DNA of 64,000 bases, taken from contig CP163498.1 in NCBI GenBank assembly GCA_041071465.1, forward strand, positions 5,908,001 to 5,972,000. The letters are read 5' to 3'. The notes beneath the pieces are model-generated. The model was not told the origin of the DNA and made no database searches. It worked only from the letters and a program-made list of their open reading frames with translations. The position numbers and the translations under genes are program-made. This DNA comes from Pseudomonas putida (GTDB lineage: Bacteria; Pseudomonadota; Gammaproteobacteria; Pseudomonadales; Pseudomonadaceae). Of the stretch, positions 30,818 through 40,148 are shown piece after piece (position 1 is the stretch's first letter; every line of letters begins with the position of its first letter).

Positions 30818-30946
30818 TCTATCAATCCCTCAGAAAAACTAATGTTTGGCAGTTGATCCGAGCGTTATCCTATTCACCACTGGTTTGAATAAGAAACGAT
30901 ATGTTCTGCCATGTAACTTTAGATTTTCTAAACACAGGAGCAGCCC

Positions 30947-31836
30947 ATGGGCGCCGTCTTGCCCTTGCTTGCCTTGCGCGCGTTCACCGAAACAGCACGT
31001 CTTGGCACCTTGAAAGCCGCCGCCGAGCATATGGGGGTGACGCCGGGCGCGATTAGCCAGCAGATACGCCTGCTCGAGGAGCGCCTGGGCGTCACGCTGC
31101 TGGTACGCACCCGACAGGGCGTGCAACTGACCGACGCCGGCACCACGCTGTATCCGGGCTTGTCACGCGGCTTCGGGCAGATCGAAAGCGCCTTGGCCGA
31201 ACTGCAAACCGTGGCCCGCACGCCCACCCTGACCGTCAGCACCGTGCCTGCCTTCGCCGCGACCTGGCTGGTACCGCGCCTGGGCGATTTCAATGCCCGC
31301 CACCCGGGCATCGAGGTGCGGGTAGAGGCGTCAGCGAAGCTGGTGGACTTGCAACGCGACCGCGTCGATGTGGCGCTGCGTCATGGCCTGGGCATTACCC
31401 TGGGCTGCAGAGCATCGCCCTGATGGCACCTGTGCTGTTGCCGGTGGCAAGCCCTGCGCTGCTGGCCAGCGGGCCAGCGATCGAAGCCCCCGCGGACTGC
31501 CTGTATTATCCGTTGCTGCAAGATGGCGAACGTGCCGACTGGCCCTTGTGGCTGCAGGCGCATGGTTGCACCGTGGATGGCCGCTGCAGCCGCGGCCCGA
31601 GCTTCGATGAAGACCTGCTGCTGTTGCGTGCGGCGCTGGCTGGGCAAGGTATTGCGCTGGTGCAGGACCACCACGCGCAAGAAGACCTGCGCAGCGGCAG
31701 GCTGGTGGTAGCGGTGGACAGGCCATGGCCGGCGCGGTTCGCCGACTATGCCGTGGCCCACCAGCAAGCACTGAAACGCCCGCAGGTGCGGGCGTTCATA
31801 GACTGGGTCACAGACCAGGCACTGGGCAAATGGTGA
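30947..31836 (+). CDS. LysR-family transcriptional regulator (apparent frameshift)
   Basis: About 296 aa when joined. The N-terminal winged HTH (LRAFTETARLGTLKAAAEHMGVTPGAISQQI) and first effector lobe are in one frame to about 31395; the second lobe (LLPVASPALLASG onwards) is in the -1 frame. The break is near 31392-31404, where one base appears lost. AGGAG precedes the ATG. It resembles the GcvA/AmpR branch. Divergent to the LLM gene, its probable target. Confidence 0.82.
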
Positions 31837-31858
31837 GGGCGAATTGCACCTCTTCCAT

Positions 31859-33709
31859 TTACCCCGCCTGCACGATGATCTGGCTCTGCAGGTCGCGGAT
31901 CATCGCCTCCAGGGCCGGTTTCATGGCCGTGAAGTCTTCTGGCGTGCAAACCACATCCGGTCGGCTGAACTTGAAATGCCGCTCCACCACCACCGCATTG
32001 CCATCCTGGGTGTAACGCGCGCTGTAGTCGACATTGCCATCGTGCACCTTCACAGGCTTGGGGATCGCCAGCACGTTGACCTGGGCCGGGAACTCGAAGC
32101 GCGACGTTTCCACCGTGTCGTTGGAAATGCACACAAAGCTCTGGCTGCGGTCCTTTTCCAGGGTGAAGCTGTACACATTCTGCGAGATACCGCCCGCCAG
32201 GCTGGTCAGGGTCGCCACGCCCACCGGCCCTGGCAGGTTGACCAGGTTTTCCGTGCGCCCGTCGACGGTGCTGACAAAATCGCCATTGCCCACGGGCGGC
32301 GCGACCTTGAACGAACCACTGCCGCGCTGGCCGTAGGCGGCCAGCACTTTTTCCACCAGCATGTCGCGGTCTGCCGGTTTCATCAGTTGCAAGCCAAAGC
32401 GGCTCATCTCGCTGGCCCAGCCCTTCACCGTGGAAACGTTGGTGAAGTCGGCGGCACCATCGGCCTTGACCTTGAACAGCAAATCACTGGAAACCTGGTT
32501 CAGCTGCATGGCCGGGGTTTTGCCGAACTCGCCGGTGGCCGTCAGCAGCACGCGCTTGTTCAGCACGGTCAACGGCAGGTAACCCGCCGCGATCGACGGG
32601 TCGGTCGAGTCCAGGTACAAGTCCAGGCTCGGCACATAGGTGATCACATGGTTCAGTACACCCAAGGTCGGCACTTTGGGGAACACATAGGCGTTGCCCT
32701 GGTTCACCAGCGCCGGTGTGCTCCTGATACCTGCCGCGCTCAGCAGCGCCTCCAGCAGCGCAACATGGTCCTTGCAGTCGCCGTAGCGGTTGTCCAGCAC
32801 GGTTTGCGCGGCATGCGGCACCACCCCGCCAGCACCGACATACACCGCCACATAGCGGATATTCTGGCGCACCCAATCACTGAGGGTCAGGGCCTTTTCC
32901 CGGGCTGTGGGCACACCGGCGGTCAGGCGCTTCGCCAGCTCGCTGATCTGAGGGGTGACCTCGACCGTGGCCCTGGTCTGATAGGCCTGGGCGAAGTCCT
33001 TGAACCCTAAGAACGTCGACACTGCCAGGTAGTGGCCGTAATCCAGGTACGACACCGCCCCCGTCTCGATCCGCGCCCGCGCCCCCGGTACATAGTCCCA
33101 GCGATACACTGTACGGCCATCACTCGTGGCAGGCGGCGACGCCTTGAAACCACGGGCATCGGCCTGCAGCGGCATGCCCTGGGGCATCTCGTAGGTCAGC
33201 GAAAACTGCCCGACCGGGTAGAACTGCGGCACGGTGATGTCTTCGAACTGCCCAGGGAACAATGGCGTAGAGCGGTTACGTTGATAACGCAGCACCAGCC
33301 GGTCACCCACCGCAACCTCGGGGAAGATGACCACCTTGTTGACCGAGTCCTGGAACATCGGTGCCTGGGCAGACGCCTGCTCTTGCTGCTCCTTGATGTG
33401 CGCGGCATCCACCTGCACTTTGCGCCCGTCGGGCTTTTGCGTATAAGCCTCGACCACTTCCAGCGTTTCCAGTGACCGGTTGTAGCTCAACGGGTGCTGG
33501 GCATTGGTCTTGATGGCGCGGTCTTCGTTGATCAGCATGACGCTGTCGACATCCAGACGGAAGCTGCCGTCTTTCTGTACCACGAATTTCTGCGCGATCT
33601 TCTCCAGGGTGACGGAACGGTCGGTGCCGTCGGTGAAGGCGTGGGCATGGCTACACCAGGCCAGGGTTACAGGCAGCAGAACAGCTGCCAGACGGAGCAT
33701 TTTCAGCAT
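31859..33709 (-). CDS. DUF3857 and transglutaminase-like exported protein
   Basis: Exported protein of 616 aa with a signal peptide ending SHAHA. An N-terminal DUF3857 domain is followed by a transglutaminase/cysteine-protease-like core: RQNIRYVAVY, then YGDCKDHVALLEALL with Cys312, a His in NHVITYV and an Asp nearby, which fits a Cys-His-Asp triad. The function of the family is poorly known. A strong Fur-like dyad sits 32 bp upstream, so iron control is likely. It stands alone between the LysR gene and an isochorismatase-like gene. Confidence 0.82.
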   Translation of the reverse strand: MLKMLRLAAVLLPVTLAWCSHAHAFTDGTDRSVTLEKIAQKFVVQKDGSFRLDVDSVMLINEDRAIKTNAQHPLSYNRSLETLEVVEAYTQKPDGRKVQVDAAHIKEQQEQASAQAPMFQDSVNKVVIFPEVAVGDRLVLRYQRNRSTPLFPGQFEDITVPQFYPVGQFSLTYEMPQGMPLQADARGFKASPPATSDGRTVYRWDYVPGARARIETGAVSYLDYGHYLAVSTFLGFKDFAQAYQTRATVEVTPQISELAKRLTAGVPTAREKALTLSDWVRQNIRYVAVYVGAGGVVPHAAQTVLDNRYGDCKDHVALLEALLSAAGIRSTPALVNQGNAYVFPKVPTLGVLNHVITYVPSLDLYLDSTDPSIAAGYLPLTVLNKRVLLTATGEFGKTPAMQLNQVSSDLLFKVKADGAADFTNVSTVKGWASEMSRFGLQLMKPADRDMLVEKVLAAYGQRGSGSFKVAPPVGNGDFVSTVDGRTENLVNLPGPVGVATLTSLAGGISQNVYSFTLEKDRSQSFVCISNDTVETSRFEFPAQVNVLAIPKPVKVHDGNVDYSARYTQDGNAVVVERHFKFSRPDVVCTPEDFTAMKPALEAMIRDLQSQIIVQAG

Positions 33710-33740
33710 GGAGATCCTTCTCGATCAGCGGTTTACAATC

Positions 33741-33759
33741 GACAATGATACGCATTGTC
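33741..33759 (-). promoter_or_regulatory. Strong candidate Fur box upstream of the DUF3857 gene
   Basis: GACAATGATACGCATTGTC matches 15 of 19 bases of GATAATGATAATCATTATC and is a perfect dyad in its outer seven bases. It lies 32 bp before the start codon. Confidence 0.75.
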
Positions 33760-33788
33760 ACCGCATGATGGCAAAGTGACTACATGCA

Positions 33789-34274
33789 CTACCCTTGCAT
33801 GGCCAGTTCGGCCAGTACTTCGGATGAGGTGGTGACCTGCCGAAAATGGTGCTTCCACAGGTCGATACCGAGCTTGCCCGAGCGGTCCAGCGAAGACCCT
33901 ACCGTCATGTCTGTCACCAGCGTTGGCATCAACCCTGCGTCGAACAGGGCGAAGCCTGCGGCCAGCACACAGGTTTCGGTCTGCAACCCACACACCAGCA
34001 CCCGTTCCACACCCAATTGCCGAATGTACTCAATCGCCTCGGCACGTTGCCCGTAGCCATGCTTGACGAATACCTGGTCGGCCTCGACCAGGCTTTCGTC
34101 CTCGGCGGCCGGGTGCCAGCCGAGCTGGCGCTCGAACGGCGTGACCTGTTCATCATGCAACTCGACCGAGGCAATGGTGGGGATGTTGGCCGACAAACGC
34201 CGCAGGCCATCGACCAGCCACTCGGGTGGGCTGAAGGTGGATTGGACATCGACGATGAGCAAAACCTGGCGCAT
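33789..34274 (-). CDS. Isochorismatase-family cysteine hydrolase
   Basis: Soluble hydrolase of 161 aa with a complete Asp-Lys-Cys triad: D9 (LLIVDVQ), K71 (VFVKHGYG) and C102 (TETCVLAAG). The family hydrolyses amides or vinyl ethers such as nicotinamide or isochorismate; the substrate is not assignable. It lies between the DUF3857 gene and a TonB receptor gene, all on the same strand. Confidence 0.88.
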   Translation of the reverse strand: MRQVLLIVDVQSTFSPPEWLVDGLRRLSANIPTIASVELHDEQVTPFERQLGWHPAAEDESLVEADQVFVKHGYGQRAEAIEYIRQLGVERVLVCGLQTETCVLAAGFALFDAGLMPTLVTDMTVGSSLDRSGKLGIDLWKHHFRQVTTSSEVLAELAMQG

Positions 34275-34332
34275 AGCGTACTCCGGCCATAGGCAAATGG
34301 CGCGGAGTATAACGCGTGGCGCCGGGGCTTGA

Positions 34333-36817
34333 TCACCAGTCGTAGGTCATCTCTACCGAAGCTACCCGCTCCTGCCCGTAGTAGCAGCCAAATGCGTAGT
34401 TGCAGTCCGATACGTACTCGCGGTCGAAGATGTTCTGCACATTCACGCTGGCCTGCAGGCCACGCAGGCTTGGGTCGAGTTTGCCCAGGTCGTAGCTGAC
34501 GGTAGCGTCATACACGGCATAAGCCGGCACATCGAAGGTATTGGCCGAGTTGCCCGGCTTGCGGCCGGTGTAACGGGCACCGGCGCCAAAGGTCAGGCCA
34601 TTGAGCATGGCCTGGGTGAAGTGATAGTCCACCCACAGCGAGGCAGACACCGGGGCCTGCGACTCGTTGCGGTTGCCCTGGTCGCCATAGGTACTCTTGG
34701 TATAGAACGAGTCGATGTAGGTGGCAGCGGCCAGGACATCAACGTTCTCGATGCTGGATTTGAGCTCCAGCTCCACCCCACGCGAACGCACCTCGCCATT
34801 TTGCGACTCGTACTGCGGGTACTCGGTATCGCCGGTCAGCACGTTTTTCTGCTTCACCTGAAACACCGAGGCCGTGAACAAGGTGCCCTCGAACGGCTGA
34901 TACTTCAGCCCCACTTCGTATTGCTCGCCCTCAGTGGGCTCGAACGCCTTGCCGCCACGCTCTGGGGCCGCCGTGCCCAAGGTTGGCAAGAACGACTGGG
35001 AATAGCTGACATAGGGTGCCAGGCCAAACTCGGTGACATAGGTGAGGCCGATGCGCCCGGTGAACTTGCTGTCACGCTGGGAAGCAATGCTGTGCGCCAA
35101 CAAGTCTTTGTTGTCGATTTCGGCCCAGTCCTGGCGCCCGCCTACGGTCAGGATCCAGTTGTCCAGCTTGATCTGGTCCTGCAGGTAAACCCCGGTCTGG
35201 CGCACGGTATTGTCCCAACGGGTATCCAGTACCGGGGTGATGCTGCTGGTGTCGAAGTTGTTCTTGCCATAGAGATCGACGGGCAGCACGTTGTAGGCGT
35301 TATAGCCATCGTACTTGCGCGTGAAGTGACGGTAGTCCACGCCTGCCAGCGCGGTGTGCTGCAAGGCGCCTGTATTGAACTTGTATTCCAGGTTGTTATC
35401 GACGGTGTACGAAATATTGTGCTGGCGCCAGTCGAGCTTCACCCGGTTGGCGCGGGTGTAGTCCACCCCATCGCCCTCTGTCACGAAACTGCGCAGGTAA
35501 AAGCCTTTGTAGCGGTCACGGACATCGGTGTAGCGCGCGGTAGAGCGAAATGCCAGCTCGTCACTGAAGCGGTGGTTGAAGTCGTAGCCGAAAATGTACT
35601 GGTTGCGTTTGTAATCGTTGTAATGCGAGTCGCCCGAGAAGAAGTCCCGGTCGATATGCTGGCCTGTCGGGCCACGCTTGAGCGAACCGATCATCGGCAG
35701 CGTCTGGTAGTCGGGCAAGCCATCGTCACGCTGAACCTGAGCGAGCAACGTCAGCGAGGTGTCTTCATTCGGCGCCCAGGTCAGGCTGGGTGCCAGTAGC
35801 AAGCGCTCGCTGTGGGCATGGGCGACCAATTCGTTGCCTTTGTCGGCAACGCCGACCAGGCGATAGGTGAAGACCTTCTGCTCGTCCAGCGGGCCGCTGG
35901 TATCGAAGGCACCGTTGACCCGGTTGTAGCTACCGGCGCCCAGCTTTACCTGGCTACGTTGCTCGCGGGTCGGGCGCTTGGAGACCATGTTGATCAGCCC
36001 GCCCGGCTGGTTTTGCCCGTACAGCACCGACGATGGGCCTTTGAGCACCTCGATACGCTCCAGCGTGTAGGGGTCGATCTGGGGGGCACCGCCCAGGCTG
36101 CCGGCGTACGGCAAGTAGGCGCCGTCCAGATACAACGGGGTCGGGGCAAAGCCACGGCTGGTGATTTCGTCGGCAATGCTGTTGCGGTCGGTGAAGCCGC
36201 CGGTGGCCAGGCCCGGGTATAGCGCAGCGCCTGGGTCAGGTTGCGCGCCCCTTGCGCCTGCACCTGGTCGGCGGTGATCACGTTGATGGCCTGGGGATTT
36301 CCAGAATCGGCGTGTCGGTCTTGGTGCCGGTCGCGCTGCGGCTGGCGACGTAGCCGCTTACCGGCCCATAGGCGGACTCAACGGCCGTGCCGGTAACGCT
36401 GGTGGTATCGAGCTGCAAGGTGGAATCATCACCCACCATGGGCAGCAGCGAGTAGCTGCCACTGCCCTGCTTCAGCACCTGCAACCGGCTGCCGGCCAGC
36501 ACCTGGCGCAGGCCGGCGTCGGCGCTGTAGCGGCCATGCAGGCCGGGCGACTGCAGCCCCTGTACCGATGACGGCTCGAACGACACCGTCACACCGGCCG
36601 CCGAGGCAAATTGCGTCAGTGCCGTGCCAAGTGCGCCAGCGGGTATGTCGAAGAGCGCTTCAGCCTGGGTTTGGGCAACGGCAGGTTGGGCGATCATCGC
36701 CGCTGCCAGCGGTGTCGCCAACGCCACGCTGAACAGCGCGCGATGCACGGCCCGCGCCAGGCTGGCTTGGGTCGAGTTGATCGGGAGAGTACGGTTGCAA
36801 TCGTTGACAGCGAGCAT
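34333..36817 (-). CDS. TonB-dependent siderophore receptor with STN domain (module 2; two apparent frameshifts)
   Basis: Outer-membrane receptor, about 827 aa when joined. The first frame (36817-36278) gives a signal peptide, STN domain (GALGTALTQFASAAGVTVSFE) and the start of the plug. A short middle frame (about 36281-36210) gives ITADQVQAQGARNLTQALRYT. The last frame (from about 36215) gives the rest of the plug (ERIEVLKGPSSVLYGQNQPGG) and the barrel ending VEMTYDW. Both joins need one extra base in a G run (36293-36296 and 36215-36217). AGGA precedes the ATG. Partner of the FecR and sigma genes at 36932-38392. Confidence 0.85.
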
Positions 36818-36931
36818 GCGGTTTCCTTTCGCCCTGCGGCAGTTTTTTCAGTGCGCTTGGTGCGCGTCTACCTACAAGTCGAACGAGAACGAAAATCGAT
36901 AACCCTGCTGACAAAAAAACAAGGACAGGCT

Positions 36932-37879
36932 TCAGGCCGCCTCGACACGCGTCCAGTAGCGGCTGAAGCGACGAATACGCACAGGTAACGTGGTGGTGAG
37001 GTTTTCCAGGACACTGTCGATATCGCTCAAATGAAACGCCCCGGACAACCGCAAATCATTGACGGCCGCATCACAGCCCAGGTACCCAGGGCGATACCGC
37101 TGCAGCTCGCTGACAACATCGGCAAGGCGCCAGTCATCCACGACCAACATTTCACGGGCCCAGGCGTCTGCCATGGCCGCAGCCGGTGTCAGGGCACCGA
37201 TCTCTTCCAGGCGAAATGCCAATTGCTGGCCTGCGCCTACCCGCACCACCGCCGCGCCACGTGCGCTGCGAACTTCCACGGCATGTTCCAGCACGCAAAC
37301 CCGGCTGGTCTCGCTGTCGCAGCGCACCGTAAAGCGTGTTCCTAGCGCGCGGACACTGCCCTGCCTGGTGTGCACGATGAACGGGCGAGACAATGCATCC
37401 GGCACGGTTTGCACCAGGATTTCACCCTTGAGCAATTCAAGTGCGCGAATGTCGGCGGTATAGCGAACGTTGACAGCCGTGTCGGTGTTCAACTGCAGTT
37501 GGCTGCCGTCGTCCAGTTGCAATGAACGGCGCTTGCCAACGCCAGTGCTCAAGTCAGCCATCAAGCTGGCAACGCCACCTTCGCGCAATGCCAGCCCACC
37601 TGCCGCGCCCGCCATCAGCAGCACCGACAGTACTTTGAGCACCTCACGCCGTTTGGCCCTGGCACTGTTCAACATGGGCCGCGCGATACCCGGCGCAACC
37701 TGCTGCAGCGTGCCCTGCAAACGCCCCAGGCGCTCCCAGGCCTGCTGGTGCCGCGGGTCACTCAGCAGCCAGCGCCGATGTGCCGCTCGCGTGGCCTCGT
37801 CAGCCTCGCAGCGCAGCTCGACGTACCAGCGTGCGGCAGCCTCCAGCGTGTTGCGATCCAAGGGGTCTGCACCTGTCAC
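36932..37879 (-). CDS. FecR-type anti-sigma/signal transducer (module 2)
   Basis: Intact FecR, 315 aa. The cytoplasmic domain has DPRHQQAWERLGRLQ; one membrane helix lies at about 85-100 (VLSVLLMAGAAGGLAL); the periplasmic FecR domain has TGVGKRRSLQLDDGSQLQLNTDT. It should hold the sigma at 37883 inactive until the receptor signals. It starts 3 bp after the sigma stop. Confidence 0.9.
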   Translation of the reverse strand: MTGADPLDRNTLEAAARWYVELRCEADEATRAAHRRWLLSDPRHQQAWERLGRLQGTLQQVAPGIARPMLNSARAKRREVLKVLSVLLMAGAAGGLALREGGVASLMADLSTGVGKRRSLQLDDGSQLQLNTDTAVNVRYTADIRALELLKGEILVQTVPDALSRPFIVHTRQGSVRALGTRFTVRCDSETSRVCVLEHAVEVRSARGAAVVRVGAGQQLAFRLEEIGALTPAAAMADAWAREMLVVDDWRLADVVSELQRYRPGYLGCDAAVNDLRLSGAFHLSDIDSVLENLTTTLPVRIRRFSRYWTRVEAA

Positions 37880-37882
37880 CGG

Positions 37883-38392
37883 TCACGCCTCAGCCAGCAG
37901 CAGGCAATGGGTCAGCGCCCGCACTGCATGCTTTTTGACGGTGGTAAGCGACACATTCAGGCGCCTTGCGATTTCCACATAGCTCAAGCCATCGAGCTGG
38001 GCCATCAGGAAGATTTCGCGAGTGCGTGTGCCCAGGCCGTCGAGCAGGCGATCGATCTCCATCAAGGTCTCGATGATCAGCAGGCGCGCCTCGGGCGAAA
38101 CCTCTACCAGCTCGGGCCGTGTCGCCAGGGTTTCCAGGTAAGCCTGCTCCAGTGCCCGTCGCCGGAACATGTCAATCATCAGGCTGCGGGCCACGCTGCT
38201 CAAATAGGCCCGTGGCTGTCGCAGCTCAGCGGCCTTGCGCAGGGTCAGCACCCGGATGAAAGTGTCCTGGGCCAGGTCGGCGGCATGCTCCACACAACCG
38301 AGCTTGCCGCGCAGCCACCCGCACAGCCAGGAATGATGGTCCTCGTAAAGTGTGTGCACGGCTTTTTGCAGGGAAGGGTCAGCGCAGGGCAT
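37883..38392 (-). CDS. FecI-type ECF sigma factor (module 2)
   Basis: Iron-starvation ECF sigma of 169 aa. Region 2 has HAADLAQDTFIRVL and RSLMIDMFRR; region 4 has AQLDGLSYVEIARRLNVSLTTVKKHAVRAL. It is divergent from a second sigma gene at 38564, sharing a 171-bp gap with two Fur-like sites. The ATG at 38392 opens the frame. Confidence 0.9.
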   Translation of the reverse strand: MPCADPSLQKAVHTLYEDHHSWLCGWLRGKLGCVEHAADLAQDTFIRVLTLRKAAELRQPRAYLSSVARSLMIDMFRRRALEQAYLETLATRPELVEVSPEARLLIIETLMEIDRLLDGLGTRTREIFLMAQLDGLSYVEIARRLNVSLTTVKKHAVRALTHCLLLAEA

Positions 38393-38417
38393 GGGTTGAA
38401 CCGATCAGAACGTCTTT

Positions 38418-38436
38418 AATAATGACTCTCATTTAA
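38418..38436 (-). promoter_or_regulatory. Candidate Fur box upstream of sigma module 2
   Basis: AATAATGACTCTCATTTAA; its reverse complement has the core AATGAGAGTCATTAT, 13 of 15 bases of the Fur core. It lies 26 bp ahead of the sigma start on the minus strand. Confidence 0.65.
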
Positions 38437-38514
38437 CCCGAGTCTTGCAGGGCTTAGCAATCGTATCTCGCCATCAGATAGTGTTGCCGTGTTCATCAGC
38501 CCTGGCCTACCATT

Positions 38515-38533
38515 GCGAAAAATTCTCATATGA
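38515..38533 (+). promoter_or_regulatory. Candidate Fur box upstream of sigma module 3
   Basis: GCGAAAAATTCTCATATGA resembles the GCGAATAATTCTCATT form of Fur site found before Pseudomonas iron sigma genes. It ends 31 bp before the start at 38564. Confidence 0.6.
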
Positions 38534-38563
38534 GACCTTGTCGCATAGCGTAAGGATGCCCCG

Positions 38564-39082
38564 ATGTCGCGTCTCGACCCCGCTTACAGCCAGCAGATTC
38601 ACACATATTACACCAACCACCACGGCTGGATTCGCGGTTGGCTGCACAAGCGCCTGGGCAATGCCAGTGATGCCGCCGACCTGGCCCATGACGTGTTCGT
38701 GCGCCTGCTGAGCAAGCCGCAGCAATTCCAGACCGAGCAGCACGCGCGCGCCTACCTGAGCACCGTCACCCGCCATCTGTGCATCGATTTCTGGCGCCGT
38801 CAGCACCTGCAGCAGGCTTGGCTGGAGGCCTTGGCCGCCCTGCCCGAACCCTTGGCACCCAGCGAGGAAGAGCGTGCACTGGTGTTCGAGGCACTCGAGC
38901 AGGTGCAGCGAATGCTCGCGCGATTGCCGGACAAGGTCTGCCAGGCCTTTCTGCTGGCCCACGTACAGGGCCTGGGCTACCGGGAAATCGCCAGGCAGCT
39001 GCAGGTTTCCGAACGCAGCGTGACCAAGTACATGGCCCAGGCGATGTACCAGTGCCTGCTGCTGGAACTGGACCTGCCATGA
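38564..39082 (+). CDS. FecI-type ECF sigma factor (module 3)
   Basis: Iron-starvation ECF sigma of 172 aa. Region 2: DAADLAHDVFVRLL and TRHLCIDFWRR; region 4: AHVQGLGYREIARQLQVSERSVTKYMAQAM. It overlaps the next gene by ATGA (39079-39082), so sigma and FecR are translationally coupled. A Fur-like box lies upstream. Confidence 0.9.
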   Translation: MSRLDPAYSQQIHTYYTNHHGWIRGWLHKRLGNASDAADLAHDVFVRLLSKPQQFQTEQHARAYLSTVTRHLCIDFWRRQHLQQAWLEALAALPEPLAPSEEERALVFEALEQVQRMLARLPDKVCQAFLLAHVQGLGYREIARQLQVSERSVTKYMAQAMYQCLLLELDLP

Positions 39083-40050
39083 ACGCCAGCGAGCGCCCGG
39101 ACCACGCCACCTTGCAGGCAGCCGCCAACTGGTATGCGCAGTTGCTTGCAGCCCCGCAAGACCTGCAATTGCAGTTGCGCTGGCAGAAATGGCTCGGGAC
39201 TGCACACGCCAACCAGGTGGCATGGGACCATGTGCAACGCATCAGTCAGCGTTTCTCACCGCTGAAACTACAGGCCGACGCCTCACTGCAGGCACTGGGC
39301 AGCGTGCGCCGCACCGACCTCGACCGCCGTCGCGCAGTTGGACTGCTCGGTTTGCTGTGCGGCGGCAGCCTGCTGGCCTTGGCCGGCTGGCGCCTACCTG
39401 CCGCCAGGCGACAGCTGCAGGCACTCAGCGCCGACCAGCGCACCGGCACCGGCGAAGTGCGCAGCCTGCGCCTGCCGGACGGCGGCCAACTGTGGCTGAA
39501 CAGTGCCACCGCATTGAACATCGACTACCGCGCCAACCTGCGCCGCCTGGAGCTGCTGGCCGGTGAAGTACTGGTAGAAACCGCCCATGACAGCCGGCCA
39601 TTCGTGATCGACACCCGTTACGGCCGCCTGCAAGCGTTGGGCACCCGCTTCAGCGTCTGGCAACGCGACCAGGCCGCACGCCTGAGCGTGTTCGACGGTG
39701 CCGTGCGCCTTCACCCCGCAGATGGCGCAGGCAGCCTGGTGGTTGCGGCAGGATGGCAAGCGGATTTCGACCGCCATGGCGCACAACCGCCCCGTGCGGT
39801 GGACGAGTCGCGCCAGGCCTGGCGCGATGGCCGTCTGTTGGCCAACGACATCAGCCTTGGCGAGTTCAGCGAACAACTGCGTGCCTACCTGCCCGGTCAT
39901 CTCGGTGTTGCTCCACAAGTGCAGGCGCTGCGGGTGATGGGCAACTTCCCAGCCAATGACCCGGAACGCACCCTGGCCATGCTCGAAAGCGCCCTGCCGA
40001 TCAAGGTGCGCAAGACCTTGCCTTGGTGGTACAGCATCGAGCCACGCTGA
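39079..40050 (+). CDS. FecR-type anti-sigma/signal transducer (module 3)
   Basis: Intact FecR of 323 aa. The cytoplasmic domain has ANQVAWDHVQRISQRF, a membrane helix lies at about 90-106 (AVGLLGLLCGGSLLALAGW), and the periplasmic domain has TGTGEVRSLRLPDGGQLWLNSAT. The ATG at 39079 overlaps the sigma stop; a longer upstream reading inside the sigma gene was rejected. Confidence 0.9.
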   Translation: MNASERPDHATLQAAANWYAQLLAAPQDLQLQLRWQKWLGTAHANQVAWDHVQRISQRFSPLKLQADASLQALGSVRRTDLDRRRAVGLLGLLCGGSLLALAGWRLPAARRQLQALSADQRTGTGEVRSLRLPDGGQLWLNSATALNIDYRANLRRLELLAGEVLVETAHDSRPFVIDTRYGRLQALGTRFSVWQRDQAARLSVFDGAVRLHPADGAGSLVVAAGWQADFDRHGAQPPRAVDESRQAWRDGRLLANDISLGEFSEQLRAYLPGHLGVAPQVQALRVMGNFPANDPERTLAMLESALPIKVRKTLPWWYSIEPR

Positions 40051-40105
40051 ACCCACCGTTTTTTTGCGCAGGGGTGTTCCGGTTTTACCCGGCTCGTTCG
40101 GATTA

Positions 40106-40131
40106 GCAGATGAACACCCAGCTTCATCTGC
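40106..40131 (+). other. Hairpin in the 5' leader of receptor module 3
   Basis: GCAGATGAA and TTCATCTGC form a perfect 9-bp stem with an 8-base loop, ending about 5 bases before the AAGGAA ribosome site of the receptor gene. It could influence translation; no known riboswitch was recognised. Confidence 0.45.
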
Positions 40132-40148
40132 CCCCACAAGGAACACCC

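Noticed and set aside
38779..39078. Longer N-terminus of the module 3 FecR gene
   Set aside because: The extra 100 codons lie within the sigma gene in another frame; the ATG at 39079 overlapping the sigma stop is the usual arrangement.
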